Positions 9,099 through 18,187 of a stretch of 64,000 bases of DNA are shown piece by piece. The stretch comes from Mesorhizobium helmanticense (GTDB taxonomy: Bacteria > Pseudomonadota > Alphaproteobacteria > Rhizobiales > Rhizobiaceae): contig NZ_PZJX01000006.1 in assembly GCF_003034915.1 (NCBI RefSeq), positions 1-64,000 on the forward strand, given 5' to 3'. The position numbers and the translations under genes were made by a program. Within the stretch, counting starts at the first letter, position 1. Each line of letters starts with the position of its first letter. The notes under the pieces are model-generated. The model was not told the origin of the DNA. It ran no database searches and worked only from the letters and a program-made list of their open reading frames with translations.

Positions 9099-9401
9099 AT
9101 GAGCAACATCCCTATAGTCGAACCGTTTTGCGTCTCCGACACCTTTGTCACCGGCGCCGGCCCACTCCAGTTCATGGGCGACAATCTCAGGCTGACCTTG
9201 TTTGTTGCGCAGCGCTTTAGCTACGACGGCGACAGTGATGGCCCTGAGAACGCCGTGGTGGCTAAGCTTGTCGGAAGCCGATCCGACATGCTGCAAATCG
9301 CTGCCGCCATCGTGCGAGGCTGCAATGCGGAAGGAACGCCACTCGAGAAGGTGACGGAGAGCTTTGTCGATTTCCTGGAGGCACCGAAGGGCCGGCACTG
9401 A
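9099..9401 (+). CDS. hypothetical protein, first copy of a duplicated segment
   Basis: 100 residues, no recognised domain. The ATG at 9099 has GAAGGA upstream. From residue 14 on it is almost identical to the open frame at 10,220-10,485, because both lie in a 426-bp direct repeat. Copy 1 has its own start and a distinct 13-residue N terminus (MSNIPIVEPFCVS), copy 2 does not. The protein has no signal peptide or membrane segment. Confidence 0.5.
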   Translation: MSNIPIVEPFCVSDTFVTGAGPLQFMGDNLRLTLFVAQRFSYDGDSDGPENAVVAKLVGSRSDMLQIAAAIVRGCNAEGTPLEKVTESFVDFLEAPKGRH

Positions 9402-9561
9402 TCAACCGGCAAACTTGCCGCATGAATCGAAATCGGTAGAAGGCTTCCCTGTGAGGTGAGGGCGGCGAGGGCCGGCAAACCGATCGATTCCGACCCTCAC
9501 CAAGGTGCTCGCCATCCCGGCCGGGATCAGCCCGCTACTGGCGTGTTGAGAAGCTGCTGCT
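9136..9561. repeat. direct repeat, copy 1 (about 426 bp)
   Basis: Matches 10,220-10,646 at roughly 95% by eye, with one single-base indel. The right end of the repeat carries the last 9 codons (minus strand) of the isochorismatase-like gene whose full copy adjoins copy 2. Copy 1 therefore holds a truncated tail of that gene, and copy 2 is likely the parent. Confidence 0.9.
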
Positions 9562-9751
9562 AACGGCGTAGTATAGAATAGAACATCTAACCAATATTTA
9601 TCGCTTCGCGCAGTGCCGTGGATGAGCAACCGGCGGGCGCGTGGTTAGACCGAATGGCTGATTTGCATCGCGACGGGGCGTCGGGCAGAGTTGAACAACG
9701 CTCGGTTCGACCGGGCAAGGCATGGCGCGGCGCAACCCAGGGAGGGACAGC

Positions 9752-10117
9752 ATGAAACGCGTGGCACTTTTAGTAATGGTGCTTGGCGCGCTCGCAGGCA
9801 CCGCATCGGCTCAAGAGAACCTGTTTCCAAAACTAGGTCAAGAACCTCTGACTGAGAAACAGAAGAGTATCGTATTAAGAAGATGCGCTTGCGACCGCAC
9901 GTTCGCCCCACTATACTCATGCCAGTGTCTCATGACGGAGGAGTATTACATGCCAGAACTTCTGGCGAGAGTCAAAAGAAGCCCGCATGCTACCGAGCGT
10001 GACCATCTAGAGAATGCCATGGTCACAACCGCCCGCAAGCACGGGAATCAGTGCCTACTCCCAGAGCCTGACTACTCCATGGCCCTCTGTAGTACTTTGC
10101 CGCGAATTAAAAACTAA
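9752..10117 (+). CDS. small exported cysteine-rich protein
   Basis: 121 residues from the ATG at 9752, which follows AGGGAGGGACAGC. It has a signal peptide (MKRVALLVMVLGALAGTASA) and a mature part with six cysteines, four of them clustered (CAC... CQC). This suggests disulphides in the periplasm or outside. No family recognised. It is the only gene in the unique 660-bp segment between the two copies of the direct repeat, so it may have arrived with the rearrangement that made them. Confidence 0.6.
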   Translation: MKRVALLVMVLGALAGTASAQENLFPKLGQEPLTEKQKSIVLRRCACDRTFAPLYSCQCLMTEEYYMPELLARVKRSPHATERDHLENAMVTTARKHGNQCLLPEPDYSMALCSTLPRIKN

Positions 10118-10219
10118 CTTCGACCACGGCGTCGCGGTCAGCGTGGTCAAGTGAGGGCGCAAATCGAGGAGATCACCCCGAAGAAAAAGCGGCGCTGACT
10201 TCCGCCGTCCGCAACCTGA

Positions 10220-10485
10220 CCGACACCTTTGTCACCGACGCCGGCCCACTCCAGTTCATGGGCGACAATCTCAGGCTGACCTTGTTTGTGGCGCAGCGCT
10301 TTAGCTACGACGGCGACAGTGATGGCCCGGAGAACGCCGTGGTGACTAAGCTTGTCGGAAGCCGATCCGACATGCTGCAAATCGCTGCCGCCATCGTGCG
10401 AGGCTGCAATGCGGAAGGAACGCCACTTGAGAAGGTGACGGAGGGCTTTGTCGATTCCCTGGAGGCACCGAAGGGTCGGCACTGA
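10220..10485 (+). pseudogene. start-less second copy of the 9099 hypothetical gene
   Basis: The frame encodes TDTFVTDAGPLQFMGDNLRL and the rest of the 9099 protein with only a few substitutions, but upstream of the repeat the frame continues into unrelated codons without a start. Only an internal ATG at 10,258 is available. It is either a fragment or part of a different fused reading frame; I favour a fragment. Confidence 0.5.
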
Positions 10486-10646
10486 ACAACCCGGCAAGTT
10501 TGCCGCAGGAAGCGAAATCGGTAGAAGGCTTCCCTGTGAGGTGAGGGCGGCGAGGGCCGGCAAACCGATCGATTCCGACCCTCACCGAAATGCTCACCAT
10601 GCCGGACGGGATCAGCCCGCTACTGGCGTGTTGAGAAGCTGCTGCT
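10220..10646. repeat. direct repeat, copy 2 (about 427 bp)
   Basis: Second copy of the segment at 9136-9561. Its right 35 bp are the genuine 3' end of the isochorismatase-like hydrolase gene. Confidence 0.9.
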
Positions 10647-11256
10647 CCCAAAGATACGCGATGCCGCTGCCGCCGAAGTGCTGGATGAGAATCTCGGTCA
10701 GCTCCTCGACATGCTCGGTGCGCGCCCAATCGCGTTGCCATTCGCCAGCGAGCGCCATCACGGTCATCACGTTCGCGCCGGCCGCGATCATTCGCTGGAT
10801 GGCAACTTCGTGAGATTCCCTCGAAATCCCGCCCGACGCGTCGGTGATCACGGTCACGTCCCAGCCTTCGCCGGCGGCCTGGATCACAGGCATTGCGACG
10901 CAGACCTCGGTCCACAGGCCGGCGATGATCAGCTGCTTGCGGCCGGTCGCCTTGACGATGTCCACCACATTCTCGTCCTGCCAGGTGTTCACCCAGGTGC
11001 GATCGATGACTTCCTGGTCCGGAAATACGTCGGTGATCTGCTTAAAGAGAAGTCCACCGCGCGCCGCGATCACGCTGGTGAGAATGGTCGGAACATTGAA
11101 GGCTTTTGCCAGCTTCGCCAGCGCGGTCGTGTTGTTGACCACCATGTGCGGATCGTGGCTGTTCAGGTTTGCGAGCTGATAAGGTTGGTGATCGATCAGA
11201 ACGAGGACCGAGTCTTCAGGACGAAGAAGCGAATCGAGGCCGTTACGAGGGGTCAT
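10612..11256 (-). CDS. isochorismatase-like cysteine hydrolase
   Basis: 214 residues from ATG 11256 with AGGAAG five bases before it. Landmarks of the isochorismatase fold are 'SVLVLIDHQPYQL' with the catalytic aspartate near residue 22, 'TWVNTWQDENVVDIVKATGRK' in the middle, and 'IIAGLWTEVCVAMPVIQAAGEG' with the nucleophile cysteine near residue 118. Such enzymes hydrolyse amides or vinyl ethers; the true substrate is unknown. It is divergent from a LysR regulator that likely controls it. Its last codons are duplicated at 9535-9561. Confidence 0.88.
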   Translation of the reverse strand: MTPRNGLDSLLRPEDSVLVLIDHQPYQLANLNSHDPHMVVNNTTALAKLAKAFNVPTILTSVIAARGGLLFKQITDVFPDQEVIDRTWVNTWQDENVVDIVKATGRKQLIIAGLWTEVCVAMPVIQAAGEGWDVTVITDASGGISRESHEVAIQRMIAAGANVMTVMALAGEWQRDWARTEHVEELTEILIQHFGGSGIAYLWEQQLLNTPVAG

Positions 11257-11410
11257 CAAGACTTCCTTTCTCTGCCGCTATGGACGGCGATGGGTTCATT
11301 GGAGGCATGCGCCAGCGGGCGACGTTGCCTGGACACAATTTGCTGTTCCTTCTGGTGATGCGGTAGTGCCATAGTCAGGCAAGCTGTGTCGCGAAACGAG
11401 GAACGCCGAA

Positions 11411-12298
11411 TTGGACATCGAAGATCTACAGACATTCGTCGCGGTGGCCGATGCAGGGGGCGTATCGGCCGCCGCGCGCCGGCTCGGCATCTCCAAATCG
11501 ATCGTCAGTCGGCGGCTCTTTCGGGTTGAAGCGGAGCTTGGCGTCCAGCTTCTTGCACGAACGACCCGCGGCGCCGCGCTCACCGAAGCGGGAATCACGT
11601 TCAGAGACCATGCGGCCCGAGCCAGCGCCGAGATCGATGCGGCCAGGGAAACGATCCTCCCCGCCGGGGAACTGCGCGGCCGCCTGAGAGTTGCCATGCC
11701 GCTTTCTTTTGGCCCAACCCACTTTGCCCCCGTGCTTGCGGAAATGGCACAACACCACCCGCAGCTCCACATCCATACCTCCTACAGCGATCGCTTCGTC
11801 GATCTGATCGCCGAAGGTTTCGACTGCGCGATCCGGGTTGGTTATCTTCAGGACTCCAACCTGATCGCGAAGTGCGTCGGGCCGATCTTTGGAAAGCTTG
11901 TCGCAAGCCCGGATTATATCAAAGCGCACGGTTCACCCGAGACGGTAGAGCAGCTCGTCAACCATCAGGCCCTCATGCAAGGAACGGAAGCCTGGCAGTT
12001 CATGGATGGCGACAAGATCGTCACGGCTCAGCCGCAGGGCAGGTTCAAGGCCGACAACGCTACGGCGCTTGCCGCTGCCGCGGCGGCAGGACTCGGCATC
12101 GCCTGGCTCCCCGATTGCATCACATACGAATATGTGGCCTCCGGCGCGCTCGTTCCGGTGATGACACGCTATCCGGTACCTCCGGGGGCCGCATATGTCG
12201 TACGCCCGCCGGGTCAGCACCCCACGCGGAAAGTGCGGGTCCTCATCGAAATGCTGATCGAATGCTTCGCACGAAATCCAGACGTTTGGGGCGTGTAA
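11411..12298 (+). CDS. LysR family transcriptional regulator
   Basis: 295 residues. The N-terminal winged helix-turn-helix is clear (MDIEDLQTFVAVADAGGVSA, 'AARRLGISKSIVSRRLFRVEAELG'), followed by the two-lobed LysR substrate-binding domain. The start is TTG 11411, with GAGGAA eight bases upstream and no in-frame ATG. The 154-bp divergent space with the isochorismatase-like gene is the expected binding region, so that gene is the probable target. Confidence 0.92.
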   Translation: MDIEDLQTFVAVADAGGVSAAARRLGISKSIVSRRLFRVEAELGVQLLARTTRGAALTEAGITFRDHAARASAEIDAARETILPAGELRGRLRVAMPLSFGPTHFAPVLAEMAQHHPQLHIHTSYSDRFVDLIAEGFDCAIRVGYLQDSNLIAKCVGPIFGKLVASPDYIKAHGSPETVEQLVNHQALMQGTEAWQFMDGDKIVTAQPQGRFKADNATALAAAAAAGLGIAWLPDCITYEYVASGALVPVMTRYPVPPGAAYVVRPPGQHPTRKVRVLIEMLIECFARNPDVWGV

Positions 12299-12942
12299 CG
12301 ACCAGCGCATACCTCGCCGCGGTCGGATAGCGCAGCGATTTCCTGACGCCATTTACATGCGGCAATCGGCGGAGATTGGTCCTCTATTGGCTAATTTAGT
12401 ATAGCCAGGTAATTTGTGCGGCTATCGGCGGCGTTTGGCGGAGGGAGTGCAACTGAGATCCAACCTTCTCCACCCACGCGTCGTAACCTGCCCCCAACGG
12501 GCGAAAAAGACTGTCCAACAGCAGCGCGTCGGCCGGTGAGGGGATTTCATCAACAAGGTGGCGTGCCGGCAGAAGCAAGCTGGGCTCACCGGTTCGGGGC
12601 TTGCATTTCCAGCAATGCTGGCAACGGCGATGATGAAATATGCCATTGAAGCCGGGGGAAACGTCCGGGGAATCGGGCGAGGAAGGATAGAGCCATCCGC
12701 TGCAAATCCTGCAAACTGAGGTAGCGGATTTGCCGACTGCCAGCTTAAGTGGAAGATGGAATGCCGTTGATTGCCGGGCCCTCAGTGGAACAGCTGATTG
12801 AAGCTCGACGCTCAGCAAACGACCGCTTCAATTCTGATCGTCCGCCGCCACGACTGCCTGAGGTGGCCATATATCGCGCGCGCTTTCTCTATGTCGAGCG
12901 CCGACAACATGCCGTCATTGGAGAATTTCGGATTGCAGAAAT
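12299..12942 (+). other. gene-poor stretch with a putative island boundary
   Basis: About 640 bp after the LysR gene. Open frames on both strands overlap one another and none is recognised. The notable item is the 15-bp copy of the tRNA-Ser 3' end at 12,435-12,449. I looked for tyrosine-recombinase motifs here and saw none. Confidence 0.4.
12435..12449 (-). repeat. putative distal attachment site: copy of tRNA-Ser 3' end
   Basis: TTGGCGGAGGGAGTG is identical, in the same orientation, to 41,241-41,255, which is the 3' end of the tRNA-Ser gene including its encoded CCA. Elements that integrate into tRNA 3' ends leave such a short copy at the far junction. Confidence 0.5.
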
Positions 12943-13089
12943 TCAATACTGACTCAGGGTCGTAGGCGTGACGTAGTTAAGAGCGGAATCGGACCCCTGC
13001 CGAAGTTCCGGGCATGCGTCGTCAGGTGCGCAAAGGCACGCCGCATGCGTCTTTAGCCTACCAAGTGGGGTCACGTCCTCCTTGATCAT
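12943..13089 (-). CDS. possible small hypothetical protein
   Basis: 48 codons from the ATG at 13,089, with AAGGAGAG about nine bases upstream and a small cysteine cluster (CLCAPDDAC). It lies 53 bp downstream of the interrupted exported-protein gene on the same strand. Nothing recognised; listed because of the ribosome site and position. Confidence 0.2.
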   Translation of the reverse strand: MIKEDVTPLGRLKTHAACLCAPDDACPELRQGSDSALNYVTPTTLSQY

Positions 13090-13141
13090 CCTAAGGCTCT
13101 CTCCTTGTTTAAAGGAGGTCGGCAATTGCTCAACAGCTTCC

Positions 13142-13711
13142 TTAATCCTTGCGGCAATAATGGAGAGCAATGAAGGGGGAAATAGTGGGAAACGGATTGC
13201 CAGTGCCCTGTGTGCTACCTTGAAGCTCGACCTGCCGCGCGGAGACGACGCCATAGTCATCGCCACCGGCCTCAACTTTGTCTCTTCCAGTTCGTGCTTC
13301 GCTGACGCTCAATGAGAAAGAAAGCGGAGGAATTTCGTCGGAAGTGAGGGTGAATTCTTCCAAGCCGCCTTGATCGTTAAAATTTCTTCTGACTGTTTTT
13401 TGACCTAGATCCCGATCAACTCGAGGGCCTGCAGCGATGATGCTGCGCCCGGCAAATCGATCGGAATCTTGGACACCTACATTCGTAAAACCATCGGGAC
13501 AACCCGAGGGTAGGTCGAATGCAACAACGGCCCCTGTCGGGAGCATGCGAGAACCAAGGGAGTTTTCTACTTAAAGCGTAATACAAGCTGCGAGTTGCTT
13601 CAGGTCGTAACGCCCAGGTTGGTTCTCTAAATCGTCTATGCAGGACGCAAACGCCGGAACAGGAAATGCAAATGAAAGGATCAACGAAGGAAAGCAGTGC
13701 CGAAGATACAT
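13142..13711 (-). pseudogene. exported protein interrupted by an in-frame stop
   Basis: From ATG 13,711 (GGAG six bases upstream) the frame gives a signal peptide (MYLRHCFPSLILSFAFPVPAFA) and about 24 more residues, then TAA at 13,571-13,573. The same frame stays open from there to a stop at 13,142 and encodes a recognisable part: 'PTGAVVAFDLPSGCPDGF' and a C terminus 'PFIALHYCRKD'. This layout (VxAFDLxxGCPxGW ... IALxxCxK) is seen in exported, tail-collar-like bacterial proteins. With the stop ignored the product would be about 188 aa. It lies 38 bp after the amidohydrolase gene, probably in its operon. Confidence 0.6.
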
Positions 13712-13749
13712 CGTCTTCTCCGCGATTGATCGTTTTTTGAAGGCTGATA

Positions 13750-15435
13750 TCAAATATCGAATTCTTGGAGCCTCTTGGCGTCCATGTGTTTAGCTTGATA
13801 GTAACTCTCAAGCCTCGTTCGCGCCGGCTCGTTCTTGCTAAGGCCTAGGAAACGTTTGGCATTGCCGCTGAGGAAGCGCTGCCGCTTTTCGTCTGTTATG
13901 CCGACCGCCTGAGTGAAGCGGTCGACAACCTCGAAATAGTCGGAAAAGCCAGCCTCTTGGCCCAGCATAATCCAGTCGGTGGCGAACATCAGCCTTTCGA
14001 CATTAGGATCGGAATTCGCTACATAGCTGGCAAAGGCGGCGCTCAGCCTCTGCATCTCAGCCGGCGTGGAATGACCCGGCAGGATCTCGCTGAGGAATCC
14101 CACATCGGCGAAGAGATTCTTGGCACCTGAAGAGACGAGCGCCACGCGGATATTCTCCCAATCCTCGCCCCCCGCGACCGACTTTTCGAACCCACCGAAA
14201 TGGGCGAGGTTCAGTCTTAGTTCCGGATATTTTAGAAGAACCGGCTTCCAGTTCGCCGGGCTGGCGCGCCCGGAATATCCGGGTCCCGCGCCGTTGGAAT
14301 CGGCGCTATGAGCCATAATAGGCACGCCTTGGCTGGAGGCCCACGAGAATAGCTTGTCCAGTGCCTCGTCAAGCTTCCGCGTGAATTGCGAGATGTCGCC
14401 GGCGCGCTCGGGAAAGGCAAGAGTCGAACCTTCATTGCCCGCCGGCATGAAGCCCATTGGCGGATAAAGCTTTACGCCAATGAAGCCCATGTCGTTGATC
14501 GCCCATTTGACCAAGTCGAGCGCCGTGTTGGTTCCGCCAATTTCCTGGTCTGCAACCTCACGCCACGGGTCATACGCCACGAAGCAGTGAACCATCGATC
14601 GACGCTCGAGGCGCTGGATCCGCTCCATTACTCGAATCTGGCTCTCCAGATTCGAGCGCGGCTCCTCGTCAAGCCAGCGCGAGAAATCGATAAGGGCGGG
14701 CGTGAACAGCCTGACGCGGTCCGGTCCGCCGAAAAGTCGCTCGATCTCCGCGACGATCTTGCGGCGTGGGCTGTTGAAAAGCGCCGCCCAGCGGAAATAG
14801 CGTGAGATCTTGCCGTCGCCAGAAAGCAGGCTCCGGGCCATATTGGGATAGGGGTCGGCGCCCATCTCCGGTGAAAGAAGCGAATCCTCCGATTGGCCGG
14901 CCTCCTCGGCGAGCCGACGCATGAAATATCCGGCGCTCGCACCGCTGACCTGACGTTCAAAAGCGGGCAGATTCTCGAAGGATTGCGAGAAACTCTCCGA
15001 CATCGTCGCGCGAAGCGCCTCGGCAAGGGTCGCGACGTCGGAATCCATACTTGGGGCATTTTCGATTCCGGCATCGGCCTGTGCCTCGATGGTGCGGAGC
15101 TCCATTTCGGCGCTCGGCGCGGTGCCCGTCAGCAGCTGGCGGACGAGGACGGCGCCGATCCATGGTGCTAGCGCCCGGTTCACTTCTGGAGCTTCGTTTG
15201 GAACGACAGTCGGCTCTGCATCCCCGAAAACGACGCGCTGGACGAAGCCCCGGACCGGCAGGTCATGGGCGTTGAACACGTGGCAATGGACGTCGGTGAC
15301 GATGCCGGTTTCCTGCGCAAGGAGCGCACTTGTCGGAAGAAGGCACGCCGGGAGCAGGGCCGCTGCCCCTTGCATGAAGCGTCGGCGCGTCAGCTGATAT
15401 CTGTCTTCGAGCGTCGCGAGAAATACTGCGGCCAT
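13750..15435 (-). CDS. Tat-exported amidohydrolase (metal-dependent, amidohydrolase-2 type)
   Basis: 561 residues with AGGAGGACAA before the ATG at 15,435. A twin-arginine signal (LTRRRFMQGAAALLPACL) is followed by 'IVTDVHCHVFNAHD', the HxH metal motif of the TIM-barrel amidohydrolases. Later landmarks are 'GFIGVKLYPPMGF', 'GVPIMAHSADSNG' (metal-ligand His), 'LNLAHFGGFEKS', and 'LMFATDWIMLGQE' (catalytic Asp). The C terminus has 'RQRFLSGNAKRFLGL', usual for the family. Substrate unknown. It is divergent from the exported metalloprotease gene. Confidence 0.85.
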   Translation of the reverse strand: MAAVFLATLEDRYQLTRRRFMQGAAALLPACLLPTSALLAQETGIVTDVHCHVFNAHDLPVRGFVQRVVFGDAEPTVVPNEAPEVNRALAPWIGAVLVRQLLTGTAPSAEMELRTIEAQADAGIENAPSMDSDVATLAEALRATMSESFSQSFENLPAFERQVSGASAGYFMRRLAEEAGQSEDSLLSPEMGADPYPNMARSLLSGDGKISRYFRWAALFNSPRRKIVAEIERLFGGPDRVRLFTPALIDFSRWLDEEPRSNLESQIRVMERIQRLERRSMVHCFVAYDPWREVADQEIGGTNTALDLVKWAINDMGFIGVKLYPPMGFMPAGNEGSTLAFPERAGDISQFTRKLDEALDKLFSWASSQGVPIMAHSADSNGAGPGYSGRASPANWKPVLLKYPELRLNLAHFGGFEKSVAGGEDWENIRVALVSSGAKNLFADVGFLSEILPGHSTPAEMQRLSAAFASYVANSDPNVERLMFATDWIMLGQEAGFSDYFEVVDRFTQAVGITDEKRQRFLSGNAKRFLGLSKNEPARTRLESYYQAKHMDAKRLQEFDI

Positions 15436-15628
15436 TTGTCCTCCTATGGCGCCCTCCGGAGTACTCCGAGCGGTTACCCAAACTTACCTTAACATATTGA
15501 ATAAATGTAAAAATTTATTCTTTTACCACTCTGGTATAGTGGCGAGGATTATGATAAGATCTAGCTAATATAACTTTAGTTCATGATTCATGAGGGTCAA
15601 GGAGGAATAAGTCGTCAGGGAGGGAAAT
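15436..15628. promoter_or_regulatory. AT-rich divergent control region with inverted repeats
   Basis: This 193-bp space between the amidohydrolase and metalloprotease genes is markedly AT-rich compared with its flanks. It holds GAATAAAT / ATTTATTC at 15,499-15,520 (8-bp arms, 6-bp spacer) and TACCA / TGGTA at 15,524-15,536. The position between divergent genes makes these candidate operators shared by both transcripts. Confidence 0.4.
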
Positions 15629-16420
15629 ATGTTTCGCAGTTTAAGTGTTTTTACCTCGATTTTTTGGGGTATTGCTGCATTCTCTTCAAGCTCCACGTTC
15701 GCATCCGAACAAGAGACTTTGGACGCGATAAGAAAGCAGTCGGTCACCACTGGCAGCCAAATTATTGTTCCGGAAGCATCAGATGCTGCTCCGGAATCTG
15801 GGAATGCCAGCGTCAATACCCTTTTCAACATCACGGCCAAGGAGCAGGCGATCATCGTCGACCGGCTCTTCCCGCTCGCCGCCGCCAAGTGGCCGTTCAA
15901 TGTCGTCTTCGTCTGCTGGGAGAATGGGACGCCGGAGAACCTCGAAGGCCGCGAATGGGTGCGCGACGCGGTGGTCAACAGCTGGGAGAAGAACTCCTCG
16001 CTCAAATTCATGGGCTGGCAGACCTGCCAGGCCGCCACGCTCGGCATCCGCATCCTCATCGAGGACAGCGGCCCGCATGTGAAGGCGCTCGGCAAATTCC
16101 TGAACGGCAAGAAGGACGGCATGGTCCTCAATTTCGACTTTGCCAATTGGAGCAAGGGTTGCCAGGAGACGAAGGAGTTTTGCATTCGTTCCGTGGGTGT
16201 TCACGAGTTTGGACACGCGATCGGTTTCGCGCATGAGCAGAACAGGCCGGATGCACCGGGTGAATGTGCGATTCTTCACCAAGGTTCGAACGGCGACGTG
16301 TTGCTCACGCCTTATGATCCGAACTCGATCATGAACTACTGCTCGCCTGAGTGGAATAATGATGGGGAACTCAGCGAGCTCGATATCAAGGGCGTCCAGT
16401 ATTTCTACGGCGTGCCATAG
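15629..16420 (+). CDS. exported metzincin-type zinc metalloprotease
   Basis: 263 residues from ATG 15,629 (AGGGAGGG upstream). A signal peptide ends near residue 26 (STFASEQ), then a possible prosegment ending 'PLAAAKWPFNVVFVCW', then the zinc motif HEFGHAIGFAH at residues 192-202 followed by Glu, and a Met-turn-like 'SIMNYCSP' near 237. HExxHxxGxxH plus a Met-turn defines metzincins (astacin/matrixin-like). It opens an apparent operon with the trypsin-like protease 26 bp downstream, the 17,429 protein and the M23 peptidase. A truncated relative of its N terminus is at 20,693-20,983. Confidence 0.88.
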   Translation: MFRSLSVFTSIFWGIAAFSSSSTFASEQETLDAIRKQSVTTGSQIIVPEASDAAPESGNASVNTLFNITAKEQAIIVDRLFPLAAAKWPFNVVFVCWENGTPENLEGREWVRDAVVNSWEKNSSLKFMGWQTCQAATLGIRILIEDSGPHVKALGKFLNGKKDGMVLNFDFANWSKGCQETKEFCIRSVGVHEFGHAIGFAHEQNRPDAPGECAILHQGSNGDVLLTPYDPNSIMNYCSPEWNNDGELSELDIKGVQYFYGVP

Positions 16421-16446
16421 GCAGAACCCTTCAAGAGGAGACGGCG

Positions 16447-17376
16447 ATGCGGCTGACACTCGGCAGAGCACAAGTATTCGCCGGCCTTCTGCTGGCCGGA
16501 CTCGCCCTGATCGCCGTCCCGCACAGCGCGCGCGGCGATGTGCATGGCGACATGGCATTGAGCCTCGTCCATCTTCGCATCGAGGCGATGGACAAGCTCG
16601 GCATCCAGAAGGAAAGCAAGGCGACCGGCTTCCTCGTCACGGCCGACGGACAGGTCTTGACCGTCTATCATCTGATAAGCGGCCTCGGTGAGGTCCTCGG
16701 CGACACGGTCAAGATCACTGCCCGCGTCGGACGGCGCGGCGAGAATTCCACCGATTTCACCGAAAGCGCCGCCGTCGTAACGGCCTTGCCCGAGCTCGAC
16801 CTCCTGCTCCTCAAGATCAGCCAAGGCCTTGACGCCTACACCCCCGTGCGGCTCGGCTCATCGCGCACGCTTGCGCTCGACGCTCCTCTCCTCACCTCAG
16901 GCTTCCCCGAGAATCTCGAACGCTGGCAGGATGACGGAGCCCTTCGCTCGAAGCAGGGGCCCGGCGGCACTTTGTGGGGCACCGACATGGAATTCCTCGG
17001 CGGCCAGAGCGGCAGCCCTATCTACCTCAACACCGGCGAGGTCGTCGGCGTGGTCAAGGGACAGCTCCGCGGGGCGTCCAACAAGAGCTTCTTCGTCCCA
17101 ATCGACCTTGCCGATCCGCTGCTCATTCCGCTGCGGCTCGAGGCGATCTGGCAGCGCCTCGCAGCTGTTCCGAAGGGGCAGTGCCGCGTGTGTGTCAGTG
17201 CAACCCCAACACTTTGCGCGGGAAACACGCAGGCCTGCAGCGACTGGAGCACGGCCGGCGCGTTGACCGGGGCCGATCCGAACAGCGCCGGCTGGAGTGA
17301 GCCCATCCAAATCATAAAGGACACGTCTGCAGGTTTTGCAGACTGCAAGATCCGTTGGAAGGTCGAGTGCCAGTAG
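16447..17376 (+). CDS. exported trypsin-like serine protease with intact triad
   Basis: 309 residues. Signal peptide to about residue 30. The S1-type fold shows 'GFLVTADGQVLTVYHLI' with His75, 'LPELDLLLLKI' with Asp118, and 'GGQSGSPIY' with Ser188, so all three catalytic residues are in place. The last 60 residues carry six cysteines (CRVCVSA, CAGNTQAC, ADCKIRW, VECQ), a separate disulphide-rich tail. It is the third-row member of the metalloprotease operon and is homologous through the fold to the proteins at 21,158, 24,792 and 25,832. Confidence 0.87.
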   Translation: MRLTLGRAQVFAGLLLAGLALIAVPHSARGDVHGDMALSLVHLRIEAMDKLGIQKESKATGFLVTADGQVLTVYHLISGLGEVLGDTVKITARVGRRGENSTDFTESAAVVTALPELDLLLLKISQGLDAYTPVRLGSSRTLALDAPLLTSGFPENLERWQDDGALRSKQGPGGTLWGTDMEFLGGQSGSPIYLNTGEVVGVVKGQLRGASNKSFFVPIDLADPLLIPLRLEAIWQRLAAVPKGQCRVCVSATPTLCAGNTQACSDWSTAGALTGADPNSAGWSEPIQIIKDTSAGFADCKIRWKVECQ

Positions 17377-17428
17377 GCCGGTCTAAGAGCGACCAGCGCT
17401 TGATCCCGATGGCCAGGGAGAGGATGCG

Positions 17429-18172
17429 ATGAGCCTAAGGGCCTGTATGGTCTCGGGGGGACTGCTCGGCACGCTCATGATGGCCGGCGCAGCGATGCCG
17501 TCCTTCGCGCAGGAACTCGCCGATCCCGGCTGGGATGACCCGTTTTTCTCCGGCTATCTCGAGCGGGAAAGGAGCCGGCCGCTCGACGCATCGCCCCCGA
17601 ATGACGGCGTCTCCTTCAGCCTGCCGGTGCTCGGCTTCGCAACGCAAGGGGCTCCCGGCGCCGGCGATGCCGCGCCGCCGATCGGGGGCCCGCTCAGCGC
17701 GCGGCTCAAGTCCGCGATCGCGGAATGGCCGGCCTGCGCGACCGCGTCACCGAAAGTGACGACCGTGCCGGAGACGCCCGAGCAGGCTGCCGGCGCGGCG
17801 CCGGGAACCTGGTTCACCTCGACCTATGATTTCGGCTGCCTGCAAATCGTCATCGACGGAGACCGCAACGAGCCCGACGAGGCCTTCGCGAATGCTGCTG
17901 AGGAAGCGCCGGAAAGCGGCTCGATTGAGCTCGCTTATCAGAATGAGAATGCCGGCGAGTCGATCGATGCGGAAGGCAACGTCGCCTCGCTCGGGGTGCC
18001 GCCGAAGATCGAACAGAACGAGGTCGTCATCAGCTATGCGCGCGGCAATCTCGTCTATGGCGTGACCGTTTCCTGCCAGACAGGCAGCGAGAGCCTCTGT
18101 GCAAGCAGGCCAGCCTTGGTAGCCCTTACTGGCCAACTCATCCCTGTCGCGGGCCGACCGGCGCCGAACTAA
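17429..18172 (+). CDS. exported protein of unknown function
   Basis: 247 residues: signal peptide (MSLRACMVSGGLLGTLMMAG... SFAQ), an acidic, proline/alanine-rich middle, and a C-terminal half with a beta-rich look ('GTWFTSTYDFGCLQIVIDGD', 'NLVYGVTVSCQTG'). Four cysteines sit in the mature part. No family recognised. It lies 52 bp after the trypsin-like protease and 15 bp before the M23 peptidase, so it is co-transcribed and may be an accessory or inhibitor. Confidence 0.65.
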   Translation: MSLRACMVSGGLLGTLMMAGAAMPSFAQELADPGWDDPFFSGYLERERSRPLDASPPNDGVSFSLPVLGFATQGAPGAGDAAPPIGGPLSARLKSAIAEWPACATASPKVTTVPETPEQAAGAAPGTWFTSTYDFGCLQIVIDGDRNEPDEAFANAAEEAPESGSIELAYQNENAGESIDAEGNVASLGVPPKIEQNEVVISYARGNLVYGVTVSCQTGSESLCASRPALVALTGQLIPVAGRPAPN

Positions 18173-18187
18173 TTCGGAGGACTCGTC

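Noticed and set aside
12396..12818. 140-codon minus-strand frame near the putative island boundary
   Set aside because: No ribosome site, no recognisable domain, and competing frames on the other strand.
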